64,000 nt of DNA from JAIBAJ01 sp965284645 (GCA_965284645.1 OZ260106.1:3410001-3474000), one strand, 5' to 3'. Positions 35,743 through 45,024 are shown, numbered from the stretch's first letter. The notes: generated from the sequence alone by a model not told the origin. Made by a program: numbers and translations.

Positions 35743-36189
35743 TTAGATAGTTTCAACACTGCCACCTGCAGCTTCAATAGCTTTTTTAGCTGATTCAGAA
35801 AATTTGTGTGCTTTAACTTTTAAGGCTGATTTCAATTCACCACGACCTAAAATCTTCACCAAGTCGTTTTTAGAAACCAAACCATTTGCTGCCAATACTT
35901 CGATATTAACTTCAGCAATACCTTTAGTTTCAGCTAAGTTTTGAAGTACATCAAGGTTTACACCATTGTACTCAACACGGTTAAAGTTTTTAAAGCCGAA
36001 TTTAGGCAAACGACGTTGTAACGGAGTTTGACCACCTTCATGGGCTTTTTTACTTGAATACCCTGAGCGTGATTTGGCACCTTTATGACCACGTGTGGAA
36101 GTTCCACCACGGCCTGAACCTTGTCCACGGCCAATTCTTTTCTCTTTATGAGTAGAACCTTCTGCAGGTTTTAAATTACTTAAATTCAT
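35743..36189 (-). CDS. rplO: 50S ribosomal protein L15
   Basis: A 148-residue protein with the Gly/Arg-rich N-terminal arm (RIGRGQGSGRGGTSTRGHKG) that threads into 23S rRNA. The C-terminal domain is normal. It lies between rpmD and secY. Confidence 0.97.
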   Translation of the reverse strand: MNLSNLKPAEGSTHKEKRIGRGQGSGRGGTSTRGHKGAKSRSGYSSKKAHEGGQTPLQRRLPKFGFKNFNRVEYNGVNLDVLQNLAETKGIAEVNIEVLAANGLVSKNDLVKILGRGELKSALKVKAHKFSESAKKAIEAAGGSVETI

Positions 36190-36203
36190 TGATCTATAGA
36201 ATA

Positions 36204-36383
36204 TTAGATTTCTTCAACTTTAACTAAATGTTGAACAGCTTTAACCATTCCTAGAATTTGAGGAGTAGCTTCTAGTTCAACTGATTGACCGATTTTATTA
36301 AAACCAAAAGCCTTCAAGGTTCTTTTTTGGTTTGGAAGGCGATCGATACCGCTTTTAACTTGGGTTATTCTGATTTTTGCCAT
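36204..36383 (-). CDS. rpmD: 50S ribosomal protein L30
   Basis: From the ATG at 36383 (MAKIRITQVKSGI) the product has 59 residues, the normal size. An in-frame ATG four codons upstream would add MNVI, which the family does not have. It is 12 bases after rpsE. Confidence 0.95.
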   Translation of the reverse strand: MAKIRITQVKSGIDRLPNQKRTLKAFGFNKIGQSVELEATPQILGMVKAVQHLVKVEEI

Positions 36384-36395
36384 GATTACATTCAA

Positions 36396-36914
36396 TTAAC
36401 CGTTAAATACTTTTGCGGTTGTAACTCCACGTTGTTTAGCAACACTGTATGCATCTCTCAAATGAGCCAAAGCTTCAATAGTTGCTTTCACAACGTTGTG
36501 AGGATTTGAACTACCTTTTGACTTAGCCAATACATCTTTTACGCCAACGCTTTCAAGAACGGCACGCATCGCACCACCAGCGATAACACCGGTACCATGA
36601 GCAGCTGGTTTCAAGAATACAAGTGAACCGCCAAATTTACCTTCTTGATCGTGAGGCACTGTACCATTGATGATAGGAACTTTGATAAGATTTTTCTTAG
36701 CATCATCAATTCCTTTGGTAATGGCTTCAGAAACCTCCTTAGCTTTTCCAAGACCGAAACCAACAACACCATTCTCATTTCCAACGACAACGATAGCCGA
36801 GAAAGAAAAGGTACGACCACCTTTTGTTACTTTGGTAACACGCTGAACAGAAACAAGGCGATCTTTCAGCTCAATTTCACTAGATTTTACTCTCTTTACG
36901 TTTGTTGATGACAT
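36396..36914 (-). CDS. rpsE: 30S ribosomal protein S5
   Basis: S5 shapes the mRNA entry site and affects fidelity. The 172 residues contain VQRVTKVTKGGRTFSFSAIV and GVIAGGAMRAVLESVGVKDV. It is 4 bases after the rplR stop. Confidence 0.97.
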   Translation of the reverse strand: MSSTNVKRVKSSEIELKDRLVSVQRVTKVTKGGRTFSFSAIVVVGNENGVVGFGLGKAKEVSEAITKGIDDAKKNLIKVPIINGTVPHDQEGKFGGSLVFLKPAAHGTGVIAGGAMRAVLESVGVKDVLAKSKGSSNPHNVVKATIEALAHLRDAYSVAKQRGVTTAKVFNG

Positions 36915-36918
36915 GCTT

Positions 36919-37275
36919 TTAGAAATTTAGTCCGGCTTCGCGAGCTGCTTCGGCCAAAGATTTAATACGTCCATGATAAAGGTAACCATTACGGTCGAAA
37001 ACAACACTGGATATACCAGCCGCTGTAGCTTTTTGAGCTATAGATTTACCAACCTCTTTAGCTTGGTCAACCTTATTCATTTTGCCTTCAGCAACGCCTT
37101 TTTCAGCGGAAGAAGAAGCCAAAAGTGTTTTTCCAGAAGCATCATCGATCAACTGAGCGTAGATGCCTTTATTACTTCTGAAAACAGTGAGTCTTGGACG
37201 CTCAGCGGTACCACTCACCACTTTACGGATACGCATTTTGATGCGGTTCCTGCGGAATTCTTTAGTTACTGCCAT
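36919..37275 (-). CDS. rplR: 50S ribosomal protein L18
   Basis: L18 carries 5S rRNA to the 50S central protuberance with L5. The 118 residues include RPRLTVFRSNKGIYAQLIDD and end GRIKSLAEAAREAGLNF. Length is normal. Confidence 0.97.
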   Translation of the reverse strand: MAVTKEFRRNRIKMRIRKVVSGTAERPRLTVFRSNKGIYAQLIDDASGKTLLASSSAEKGVAEGKMNKVDQAKEVGKSIAQKATAAGISSVVFDRNGYLYHGRIKSLAEAAREAGLNF

Positions 37276-37282
37276 TTTTCAA

Positions 37283-37837
37283 TTATTTTTTACCTGCTGA
37301 CTTACCAGCTTTTCTTCTCAATTGTTCATTTACAAAACGGATACCTTTACCTTTATAAGGTTCAGGCTCGCGTAGAGACCTGATTTTTGCGGCAACCGCA
37401 CCCAACAATTGTTTATCGTGGGATTTCATGGTAATAATAGGGTTTTTACCACGTTCAGTTTTTGTTTCAACCTGAATTTCTTTTGGTAAATCAAAAGTTA
37501 CGTTGTGAGAGTAACCAAGTGTCAATTCCAATAGATTTCCAGTATTGGCGGCACGGTAACCTACACCAACCAATTCTTGACTTACAGTAAACCCTTTCGA
37601 CACACCAACAACCATATTGTTTACCAAAGAGCGGTAAAGTCCATGACTTGCGCGGGTTTGTTTTTCGTCATTTGGACGCTCAACTTTAACCACATTACCA
37701 TCGACTGCAACGGTAATTCCATGTGTCAATTTTTGACTAAGTGTACCCAAGCCACCTTTAACAGTTACTACATCTCCACTTACGGAAACTGCAACACCTG
37801 CTGGTAATGTAATGGGTAATTTTCCAATTCGCGACAT
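37283..37837 (-). CDS. rplF: 50S ribosomal protein L6
   Basis: A 184-residue protein with the two L6 repeats; marks are MSRIGKLPITLPAGV, LVGVGYRAA and the C-terminal EPEPYKGKGIRF. It sits near the factor-binding site of the 50S. Confidence 0.97.
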   Translation of the reverse strand: MSRIGKLPITLPAGVAVSVSGDVVTVKGGLGTLSQKLTHGITVAVDGNVVKVERPNDEKQTRASHGLYRSLVNNMVVGVSKGFTVSQELVGVGYRAANTGNLLELTLGYSHNVTFDLPKEIQVETKTERGKNPIITMKSHDKQLLGAVAAKIRSLREPEPYKGKGIRFVNEQLRRKAGKSAGKK

Positions 37838-37856
37838 TTCTTCTTTTTCTTATAGA

Positions 37857-38252
37857 TTAATAAACATAGCAAAGAACTTCACCGCCAATGTTTAGATTTT
37901 TAGCTTCTTTGTCGGTCATAACTCCTTTAGATGTGGAGATAATCGCAACACCTAAGCCATTAATAACACGTGGCAAAGTGGTAGCTCCAGAATATTTTCT
38001 AAGTCCTGGACGACTAACGCGGCGTAGACCTACGATCGCCGGTTGTTTGGTTTGAGCGTCGTATTTCAACGCTACTTTAAGGGTCTTTTTAACGCCGTCT
38101 CCTTCTTCACGGTAACCAAGGATAAAACCTTTATCCAAAAGGATTTTGGAAATATTCTTCTTTAGAGAAGAGGAAGGAACCTCAACCACTCTGTGGCGGG
38201 CTTTGATTGCATTGCGCAAACGGGTCAAGTAATCTGATACTGGATCTGTCAT
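37857..38252 (-). CDS. rpsH: 30S ribosomal protein S8
   Basis: S8 binds the 16S central domain. The 131 residues include MTDPVSDYLTRLRNAIKARH and the ISTSKGVMTDKEA end motif. In other bacteria S8 represses the spc operon; no such target was recognised here. Confidence 0.97.
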   Translation of the reverse strand: MTDPVSDYLTRLRNAIKARHRVVEVPSSSLKKNISKILLDKGFILGYREEGDGVKKTLKVALKYDAQTKQPAIVGLRRVSRPGLRKYSGATTLPRVINGLGVAIISTSKGVMTDKEAKNLNIGGEVLCYVY

Positions 38253-38271
38253 TTTCGTCGATTCAAAATTT

Positions 38272-38541
38272 TTACCAACTAGCTTTAGTTACTCCAGGGA
38301 TTAAACCGGCTAGAGCCATCTCTCTGAAGGTTATACGGCTTAGGCCGAAATGTCTAATGTATCCCTTTGGTCTTCCTGTTAGATTGCAACGATTATGCAA
38401 CCTAATTTTAGAAGAGTTTTTTGGCAATTTTGCCAAAGCCTGGAAATCTCCAGCCTCTTTTAAGGCCTTTCTTTTTTCGGCATATTTTGCAACGAGTTTG
38501 GCTCTTTTAACCTCTCTCGCTTTCATTGATTCTTTTGCCAT
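38272..38541 (-). CDS. rpsN: 30S ribosomal protein S14 (zinc-free long form)
   Basis: An 89-residue long S14 ending LAGLIPGVTKASW, without the CxxC...CxxC zinc knuckle of the short form. Only one Cys (in LHNRCNLTGRPKGY) is present. Confidence 0.97.
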   Translation of the reverse strand: MAKESMKAREVKRAKLVAKYAEKRKALKEAGDFQALAKLPKNSSKIRLHNRCNLTGRPKGYIRHFGLSRITFREMALAGLIPGVTKASW

Positions 38542-38545
38542 CTAT

Positions 38546-39091
38546 TTATTTTTTAAAGGGTATTCCAAATTCTTTCAAAAGTTCACGAGCTTGCTCATCG
38601 TTATCTGAAGAAGTAACGAAGGTGATATCCATACCCATGATTTTATTTACTTTATCGATATCAATTTCAGGGAAAATAATTTGCTCAGTAATACCAAGTG
38701 TATAGTTTCCACGTCCATCGAATCCTTTAGCACTAACACCACGGAAATCACGGATCCTTGGAAGAGCAACAGAGATCAAACGATCTAAGAACTCATACAT
38801 TCTTTCCCCGCGAAGGGTAACCTTAACACCGATCGCAACACCTTTACGAACTTTAAAGTTCGAAATATCTTTCTTAGAAAGCGTGGCTACTGCTTTTTGA
38901 CCAGTAATGGTAGTCATTTCTTTAACGGCGTTGTCGATAAGCTTTTTATCAGAAACAGCTATACCAACACCTTGGTTGATGACAATTTTCTCCAATTTGG
39001 GAACTTGCATCACACTTGAGTAGTTGAACTTGGCTTTCAAAGCCGGAACAACTTCATCTTTGTACTTGTTTTTATAACGTGGCGTATACAT
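38546..39091 (-). CDS. rplE: 50S ribosomal protein L5
   Basis: L5 holds 5S rRNA and touches P-site tRNA. The 181 residues include RGERMYEFLDRLISVALPRI and GITEQIIFPEID. The start codon shares one base with the rplX stop (TAATG). Confidence 0.97.
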   Translation of the reverse strand: MYTPRYKNKYKDEVVPALKAKFNYSSVMQVPKLEKIVINQGVGIAVSDKKLIDNAVKEMTTITGQKAVATLSKKDISNFKVRKGVAIGVKVTLRGERMYEFLDRLISVALPRIRDFRGVSAKGFDGRGNYTLGITEQIIFPEIDIDKVNKIMGMDITFVTSSDNDEQARELLKEFGIPFKK

Positions 39092-39408
39092 TATTTAATT
39101 ACCTCCCCAGATTTTTTAGCATAACGAACAACATTACCGTCCACTACTTTTCTTCCTACGCGAGTTGGTTCACCTGTTTTAGGATCAATCAACTTCAAAT
39201 TAGAAATATGAACAGGGGCTTCTTGTTTTACGATGCCACCTTGTGGATGTTTGGCGTTTGGTTTCGTGTGTTTAGAAACCATGTTAACTCCTTCCACGAT
39301 AGCGGTTAGCTTTTCCGTGTTCACTTCAAGGATCTTTCCTTGAGAGTTTTTGGCGTTACCAGTGGTTACTTTCACGATGTCGCCTTTCTTTAGTTTAAGC
39401 TTTGACAT
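39091..39408 (-). CDS. rplX: 50S ribosomal protein L24
   Basis: A 105-residue KOW-domain protein (KLKKGDIVKVTTGNAKNSQG) that starts 50S assembly. Coupled by a 1-base overlap to rplE. Confidence 0.97.
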   Translation of the reverse strand: MSKLKLKKGDIVKVTTGNAKNSQGKILEVNTEKLTAIVEGVNMVSKHTKPNAKHPQGGIVKQEAPVHISNLKLIDPKTGEPTRVGRKVVDGNVVRYAKKSGEVIK

Positions 39409-39430
39409 TTTACCTTCTTATTAATTCTGT

Positions 39431-39799
39431 TTATAGAACTTCGGGAGCCAATGAAATGATTTTCATAAATTGTTTCTCCCTCAATTCACGGGCAACAGGG
39501 CCAAAAATACGGGTTCCACGCATCTCTTCGGCTTGATTGATCAATACACAAGCATTGTCATCAAAACGGATGTAAGAACCATCTTTACGGCGTACTTCTT
39601 TTTTAGTACGAACAACGATAGCCTTAGAAACACTACCTTTTTTTACGTTTCCTGAAGGCAATGCATTTTTTACGGTAACAACTATTTTGTCACCTACTGA
39701 AGCATACCTTCTTTTGGTACCACCCAATACACGGATGATTAGAACTTCTTTAGCACCGCTATTATCGGCTACTGTTAATCTTGATTCCTGTTGTAACAT
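39431..39799 (-). CDS. rplN: 50S ribosomal protein L14
   Basis: A 122-residue protein with MLQQESRLTVADNSGAKEVL and IFGPVARELRE. It lies at the subunit interface. It is 1 base from the rpsQ stop. Confidence 0.97.
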   Translation of the reverse strand: MLQQESRLTVADNSGAKEVLIIRVLGGTKRRYASVGDKIVVTVKNALPSGNVKKGSVSKAIVVRTKKEVRRKDGSYIRFDDNACVLINQAEEMRGTRIFGPVARELREKQFMKIISLAPEVL

Positions 39800-39800
39800 C

Positions 39801-40073
39801 TTACTTAGCTCTTTCTAGGATTTCTACTAATCTCCAGCATTTAGTTTTGCTTAGAGGACGGGTTTCCATGATTTTCACGGTATCACCGATATGCGCATCA
39901 CTTTTTTCATCGTGTGCATGGAATTTGTTACTTGTTTTAACAAATTTCCCATATTTAGGGTGTTTTACTTTACGCTCCACAAGAACGGTAATGGTTTTAT
40001 CCATTTTATCGCTCACAACGACACCAACCCTTTCTTTGCGTAGTTTTCTTTCTACTGTAGCTGTTGCTTCCAT
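39801..40073 (-). CDS. rpsQ: 30S ribosomal protein S17
   Basis: A 90-residue OB-fold protein; family marks are VVSDKMDKTITVLVERKVKH and the IMETRPLSKTKCWRLVEI end. It is 7 bases after rpmC. Confidence 0.97.
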   Translation of the reverse strand: MEATATVERKLRKERVGVVVSDKMDKTITVLVERKVKHPKYGKFVKTSNKFHAHDEKSDAHIGDTVKIMETRPLSKTKCWRLVEILERAK

Positions 40074-40080
40074 TTATCTA

Positions 40081-40278
40081 TTAATTGTTTGTGGCCAAAC
40101 GTTTGTTCAACTCAGTGATCAAACGGGCAATGGTTTTACGTGTGTGAGTAAGTTTAGCAGGACTTTCAATTGGAGAAACTGCATGACTCAATTTCAACCT
40201 GTTCAGTTGAGCCTTTTCTTCCATAATCCTATCTTTCAGCTCATCGGTTGAAAGTTCTTTAATTTGTTCGTTTTTCAT
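40081..40278 (-). CDS. rpmC: 50S ribosomal protein L29
   Basis: A 65-residue helical-hairpin protein (IKELSTDELKDRIMEEKAQL) that in other bacteria forms part of the SRP and trigger-factor docking site at the tunnel exit. Confidence 0.95.
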   Translation of the reverse strand: MKNEQIKELSTDELKDRIMEEKAQLNRLKLSHAVSPIESPAKLTHTRKTIARLITELNKRLATNN

Positions 40279-40300
40279 CGCTTTGCTTATCGATTAATTA

Positions 40301-40729
40301 TTAAACAGTAGCCTCAGCGTAATCCCTGCGTACAATAAATCTTGTAGTTACAGGTAGTTTTTGAGCGGCTAGTCTCAAAGCTTCTTTTGCTGTTTCCATT
40401 GGAACACCTTCAGCTTCGAAAATGATGCAACCAGGTTTTACCACTGCTACCCAATATTCAGGAGCACCTTTACCTTTACCCATCCTTACTTCCAAAGGTT
40501 TCTTAGTAATCGGTTTGTCAGGGAATACTTTAATCCAAATCTGACCTTCCCTTTTCATGAAACGGGTTACGGCAACCCTTGCAGCTTCCAATTGGCGTGA
40601 AGTAATCCAAGCACCTTCAAGGGCTTTGATACCAAATGATCCGAAGGAAAGTTCTTGCCCACGGGTGGCATTTCCCTTCATTTTCATTTTGTGCTGCTTC
40701 CTGAATTTTGTTTTTTTAGGCTGTAACAT
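40301..40729 (-). CDS. rplP: 50S ribosomal protein L16
   Basis: A 142-residue protein starting MLQPKKTKFRKQHKMKMKGN. It carries the ITSRQLEAARVAVTRFMKR motif and the RMGKGKGAPEYWVAVVKPG loop near the A site. Confidence 0.97.
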   Translation of the reverse strand: MLQPKKTKFRKQHKMKMKGNATRGQELSFGSFGIKALEGAWITSRQLEAARVAVTRFMKREGQIWIKVFPDKPITKKPLEVRMGKGKGAPEYWVAVVKPGCIIFEAEGVPMETAKEALRLAAQKLPVTTRFIVRRDYAEATV

Positions 40730-40756
40730 TGTTAATTCCTAGTCTAAAATTTCTAA

Positions 40757-41533
40757 TTAATTCTTCTTGTTATTGTTGTTGCGACGTTCACCGCGGTTAC
40801 CACCACGATCATTTCCGCGACCTTTTCCACCATCTCTTCTATCTCCACCGCCAGTATTTGAGGCTGCTTTTTGAGCAAGAAGTGCAATATTTGGACTTAA
40901 GTCTCTCTTTCCATAAACCTCGCCATTGCAAATCCAAACTTTCACACCAATACGGCCATAGGTTGTATGTGCTTCAGCAGTTGCGTAATCAATATCAGCA
41001 CGGAAGGTATGTAAAGGAGTACGACCTTCTTTATAGCCCTCAGTTCTAGCAATCTCTGCACCACCCAAACGACCACTTGTTTTAATTTTAACACCTTCTG
41101 CTCCCATTCTCATGGTTGAAGCAATGGCCATTTTAATTGCCCTACGGAAAGAAATACGTCCTTCCAATTGACGAGCTATACTATCAGCAACTAAACGTGC
41201 ATCAAGTTCTGGACGTTTTATTTCAAAGATGTTGATTTGGACTTCTTTCTGAGTTAACTTTTTTAACTCTTCTTTTAGTTTATCAACCTCTTTACCACCT
41301 TTACCGATAATAACGCCTGGACGAGCCGTATTAATGGTTACGGTAATCAATTTCATTGTACGCTCAATGATGATTTTTGAAATACTACCTTTCGGAAGAC
41401 GAGCTTTCAGGTAATTCCTGATTTTATCGTCCTCAACGATTTTATCGGCGTATTTTTTTCCACCATACCAATTGCTATCCCATCCGCGGATGATTCCTAG
41501 CCTATTGCCTATTGGGTTTGCCTTTTGTCCCAT
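40757..41533 (-). CDS. rpsC: 30S ribosomal protein S3 with Gly/Arg/Asn tail
   Basis: S3 forms part of the mRNA entry helicase. The KH motif (VIIGKGGKEVDKLKEELKKL) and C-terminal domain end near residue 220. A tail of about 30 residues rich in Gly, Arg, Asp and Asn follows, longer than in E. coli-type S3. Total 258 residues. Confidence 0.96.
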   Translation of the reverse strand: MGQKANPIGNRLGIIRGWDSNWYGGKKYADKIVEDDKIRNYLKARLPKGSISKIIIERTMKLITVTINTARPGVIIGKGGKEVDKLKEELKKLTQKEVQINIFEIKRPELDARLVADSIARQLEGRISFRRAIKMAIASTMRMGAEGVKIKTSGRLGGAEIARTEGYKEGRTPLHTFRADIDYATAEAHTTYGRIGVKVWICNGEVYGKRDLSPNIALLAQKAASNTGGGDRRDGGKGRGNDRGGNRGERRNNNNKKN

Positions 41534-41541
41534 TCTTTGTC

Positions 41542-41946
41542 TTAGTTAGTTGAAGTTTTTGTGTCTAGAATAATGGTAACGTGGTTCGAACGTTTACGAA
41601 TACGGTGAGCACGTCCTTGAGGGGCCGAACGGATACGTTTCATTTGGAAACCAGAATCAACGAAAATGGTTTTAACAAATAAGCCGCTATCTTCGATGCG
41701 AGCACCTTCATTTTTCGCCTGCCAGTTTGCAATAGCCGAACGAAGAAGTTTCTCCAAACGATTCGATGATTCTTTTGAACTATATTTAAGAATATTCAAA
41801 GCTAGTTCAACTTGCTTACCTCTGATAAGATCAGCCATCAAACGCATTTTACGCGGTGAGGTTGGCACCTTATTCAATTCGGCAATCGCTGTTACCTTTT
41901 TAACTTCTTTCCTGGCATCTGCTGCCAATTTTTTTCTCTTACCCAT
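41542..41946 (-). CDS. rplV: 50S ribosomal protein L22
   Basis: A 134-residue protein whose beta-hairpin (FQMKRIRSAPQGRAHRIRKR) lines the exit tunnel and contacts macrolide-binding surroundings. An N-terminal Lys-rich extension of about 15 residues is present. Confidence 0.97.
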   Translation of the reverse strand: MGKRKKLAADARKEVKKVTAIAELNKVPTSPRKMRLMADLIRGKQVELALNILKYSSKESSNRLEKLLRSAIANWQAKNEGARIEDSGLFVKTIFVDSGFQMKRIRSAPQGRAHRIRKRSNHVTIILDTKTSTN

Positions 41947-41964
41947 TTCTTAAGTTGCTATGAG

Positions 41965-42234
41965 TTATTTCTTTTTATTACCGGCATGACCACGGAAAAT
42001 ACGGGTTGGAGAAAACTCACCCAATTTGTGACCAACCATATTCTCGGTTACGTACACTGGAATAAACTTATTTCCATTATGTACTGCAATTGTTTGTCCA
42101 ACGAAATCAGGTGAAATCACAGAGCGACGGCTCCAAGTTTTAATCACAGATTTCTTTCCGGATTCAACCATTTTCATCACCTTATTCTCAAGGTGAGAGT
42201 CGATAAATGGACCTTTTTTTAGTGAACGGCTCAT
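41965..42234 (-). CDS. rpsS: 30S ribosomal protein S19
   Basis: An 89-residue protein, MSRSLKKGPFIDSHLENKVM, with GHKLGEFSPTRIFRGHAG. It pairs with S13 in the head. Confidence 0.97.
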   Translation of the reverse strand: MSRSLKKGPFIDSHLENKVMKMVESGKKSVIKTWSRRSVISPDFVGQTIAVHNGNKFIPVYVTENMVGHKLGEFSPTRIFRGHAGNKKK

Positions 42235-42240
42235 TGATTA

Positions 42241-43065
42241 TTATTTTTTCCTTCTTGAGATAATGTACTTATTAGAAGCATTCTTAAGCTTACGAGTTTT
42301 ATAACCCTTAGCTGGAATACCTTTACGTGAACGTGGGTGTCCTCCTGATGCCCTTCCTTCACCACCACCCATTGGGTGATCTACTGGGTTCATCGCTACA
42401 GGTCTGTTACGTGGACGGCGACCTAACCAACGGCTACGGCCAGCTTTACCAGAAACAACTAAGTTATGGTCAGGATTTGAAACAGAACCTATTGTAGCTA
42501 AACAAGCAGTTAAGATCAAACGAGTTTCCCCTGAAGGCAATTTAATGGTAGCGTATTTACCATCACGAGCTGCTAGTTGAGCATAAGAACCCGCACTACG
42601 AGCAAGAATACCACCTTGTCCTGGACGAAGTTCAATATTATGGATGGTTGTTCCCAAAGGAATCTCACTTAAGAAAAGTGCATTACCTAGTTCAGGAACA
42701 GCACCAGCACCAGCATTTACTTTTTGGCCAACTTTCAAACCATTAGGAGCGATGATATAACGTTTTTCTCCATCAGGATAATGAATTAAGGCAATACGTG
42801 AAGAACGATTTGGATCGTACTCAATCGTTTTTACCTCTCCAATGATTCCAAATTTATTTCTTTTGAAATCAATGATACGGTATTGCTTTTTATGACCGCC
42901 ACCAATGTAGCGCATAGTCATTTTTCCAGATCCGTTACGACCACCAGATTTCTTGGATGGTGCCAAGAGACTTTTTTCTGGTTTTGAGGCTGTAATCTCT
43001 TCAAAACCGTTTGCCATTTTGAAACGGGTTCCGGGAGTTACAGGTTTTAGTTTTCTGAGCGACAT
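42241..43065 (-). CDS. rplB: 50S ribosomal protein L2
   Basis: L2 is required for peptidyl transfer and subunit joining. The 274 residues include the RNA-binding part (RRYIGGGHKKQYRIIDFKR-like) and the conserved VAMNPVDHPMGGGEGR loop with its essential His. Confidence 0.97.
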   Translation of the reverse strand: MSLRKLKPVTPGTRFKMANGFEEITASKPEKSLLAPSKKSGGRNGSGKMTMRYIGGGHKKQYRIIDFKRNKFGIIGEVKTIEYDPNRSSRIALIHYPDGEKRYIIAPNGLKVGQKVNAGAGAVPELGNALFLSEIPLGTTIHNIELRPGQGGILARSAGSYAQLAARDGKYATIKLPSGETRLILTACLATIGSVSNPDHNLVVSGKAGRSRWLGRRPRNRPVAMNPVDHPMGGGEGRASGGHPRSRKGIPAKGYKTRKLKNASNKYIISRRKK

Positions 43066-43095
43066 TTCTTGTTATCGTTTAATGATCAGATTCGT

Positions 43096-43386
43096 TTAGA
43101 TTGAGGCGAAAAAATCGATTGTATCACCAGCTTTTAGCTTTACAATAGCTTTTTTCAAATTTGAGTTCTTTCCGTAAGAAACTTTAGAACGTGTGCTACG
43201 GGAACGCATTTTTCCAAGAGTAATCAAGGTATTAACACGTTCAACTGTTACGCCGTACATTTTCTCTACTGCCGATTTAATCTCAACTTTATTGGCTTCG
43301 GAATTAACCACAAAACCATACTCATTGAGCTTCTCCGATTTCAGGGTACGCTTTTCAGTTATAATTGGCTTAATAATGATGTCCAT
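43096..43386 (-). CDS. rplW: 50S ribosomal protein L23
   Basis: A 96-residue protein at the tunnel exit, IIKPIITEKRTLKSEKLNEY at the N-terminus. A GKMRSRSTRSKVSYGKNSN loop reaches into rRNA. Normal length. Confidence 0.96.
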   Translation of the reverse strand: MDIIIKPIITEKRTLKSEKLNEYGFVVNSEANKVEIKSAVEKMYGVTVERVNTLITLGKMRSRSTRSKVSYGKNSNLKKAIVKLKAGDTIDFFASI

Positions 43387-43394
43387 TTTTACTC

Positions 43395-44024
43395 TTATTT
43401 GGTCAAAATATTCTCAATAATCGTCAAACTTCCTTCGTCAAGTACCAAATTATTTGCATTCAAAATATCGTAAGTGTTTAATTCTGAAGCAGTTACAACC
43501 TTAGTACCCCCCAAATTTCGGGACGACAAATATATGTTTTTATTTGATTCTGCAAGCACTACCAAGGATTTTTTGTTATCAACCTTTAAATTCTTTAAAA
43601 TTTCAAGGTATTGTTTGGTCTTTGGAGTATCTAAAGAAAAGTTTTCTACAATCGTAATTCCGTTGCCTTTAGCTTTGTAAGAAAGAGCTGATTTTCTTGC
43701 TAAAGCCTTTAATTTTTTATTCAATTTGAATGAATAATCGCGAGGCTGAGGACCGAAAACACGTCCGCCATGACGGAACAAAGGGCTTTTTACAGAACCT
43801 TTACGTGATCCACCGGTACCTTTTTGGCGGTGAAGTTTACGGCTTGAGTAGTTTACCTCATGCTTTTGTTTGGCTTTATGCGTGCCTTGACGTTGGTTAG
43901 CCAAGTACAATTTTACATCCAAATAAATCGCATGATCGTTTGGCTCGATGGCAAAAATCTCATCGTTTAAGGTAGCCTTCTTTGCGGTTTCCTGACCGGA
44001 AATGTTATATACTTTAAGTTCCAT
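43395..44024 (-). CDS. rplD: 50S ribosomal protein L4
   Basis: The start at 44024 (MELKVYNISGQE) gives 209 residues and 1 base from the rplC stop. A start four codons upstream would overlap rplC. The tunnel loop HRQKGTGGSRKGSVKSPLFR is conserved. In E. coli L4 represses the S10 operon; no leader target was identified here. Confidence 0.96.
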   Translation of the reverse strand: MELKVYNISGQETAKKATLNDEIFAIEPNDHAIYLDVKLYLANQRQGTHKAKQKHEVNYSSRKLHRQKGTGGSRKGSVKSPLFRHGGRVFGPQPRDYSFKLNKKLKALARKSALSYKAKGNGITIVENFSLDTPKTKQYLEILKNLKVDNKKSLVVLAESNKNIYLSSRNLGGTKVVTASELNTYDILNANNLVLDEGSLTIIENILTK

Positions 44025-44025
44025 G

Positions 44026-44643
44026 TTATTTCTCAATTAAAACATAAGACCCTTTTGCACCTGGAACAGCACCGCTCACAAGTAACAAATTCTTATCGGC
44101 CAAAACTTTAACAATTTGAAGGTTTTGAATTTTCACACGGGAACCTCCAGTACGACCTGCCATGCGCATTCCAGGAAATACACGGCTTGGGAAAGAAGAT
44201 GCACCCATGGAACCTGGAGCACGTAGACGGTTATGTTGACCGTGTGTTTGCATACCAACCCCACTAAATCCATGGCGTTTTACAACACCTTGAAAACCTT
44301 TACCTTTAGAAGTTCCAACAACATCAACGAAATCACCTTCACTGAAAATTTCAACTGTTATTGTATCTCCTACACTTTTAACCTCTTCAAAACCATTGAA
44401 TTCAACCAATTTACGTTTTGGAGTTGTAGAAGCGTTTTTAAAATGACCTTGTAGAGCAGAGCTGGTGTGCTTCTCTTTCTTTTCATCAAAACCAAGTTGT
44501 ACTGCTGTGTAACCGTCTTTATCGGCTGTTTTAACCTGGGTTACAACGCAAGGTCCAGCTTGGATAACCGTTACGGCGATGTTTTTACCATCAGCACCGT
44601 AAACACTGGTCATTCCTACTTTTTTACCTATGATACCAGACAT
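44026..44643 (-). CDS. rplC: 50S ribosomal protein L3
   Basis: A 205-residue protein starting MSGIIGKKVGMTSVYGADGK, with the long loop (VVKRHGFSGVGMQTHGQHN) that reaches the peptidyl transferase centre. Normal order after rpsJ. Confidence 0.97.
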   Translation of the reverse strand: MSGIIGKKVGMTSVYGADGKNIAVTVIQAGPCVVTQVKTADKDGYTAVQLGFDEKKEKHTSSALQGHFKNASTTPKRKLVEFNGFEEVKSVGDTITVEIFSEGDFVDVVGTSKGKGFQGVVKRHGFSGVGMQTHGQHNRLRAPGSMGASSFPSRVFPGMRMAGRTGGSRVKIQNLQIVKVLADKNLLLVSGAVPGAKGSYVLIEK

Positions 44644-44694
44644 GTGTTTATTATTTAGAATTAGAAAATTTGTTTAATTAATTGGAAAATCAGG

Positions 44695-45000
44695 TTAGAC
44701 TTTGATCTCTACTTCAACACCGCTTGGCAATTCAAGCTTCATCAAAGCATCAACTGTTTTGGAAGTTGAGCTGTAGATATCCAACAACCTTTTGTAAGAG
44801 CAAAGTTGGAATTGTTCCCTGGCTTTTTTGTTTACGTGGGGTGAACGCAACACGGTGAAGATTTTCTTATGTGTTGGCAATGGAATTGGTCCACTTACAA
44901 CAGCACCGGTTGATTTCACTGTTTTTACGATTTTATCAGCTGACTTGTCAACTAAATTGAAATCGTAAGATTTTAATTTGATCCTGATTTTTTGGCTCAT
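44695..45000 (-). CDS. rpsJ: 30S ribosomal protein S10
   Basis: A 101-residue protein (MSQKIRIKLKSYDFNLVDKS, with GPIPLPTHKKIFTVLRSPHV). It follows fusA by only 24 bases, so the str and S10 clusters are joined. Confidence 0.97.
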   Translation of the reverse strand: MSQKIRIKLKSYDFNLVDKSADKIVKTVKSTGAVVSGPIPLPTHKKIFTVLRSPHVNKKAREQFQLCSYKRLLDIYSSTSKTVDALMKLELPSGVEVEIKV

Positions 45001-45024
45001 GTGAATAAAGAACGATTAAATATA

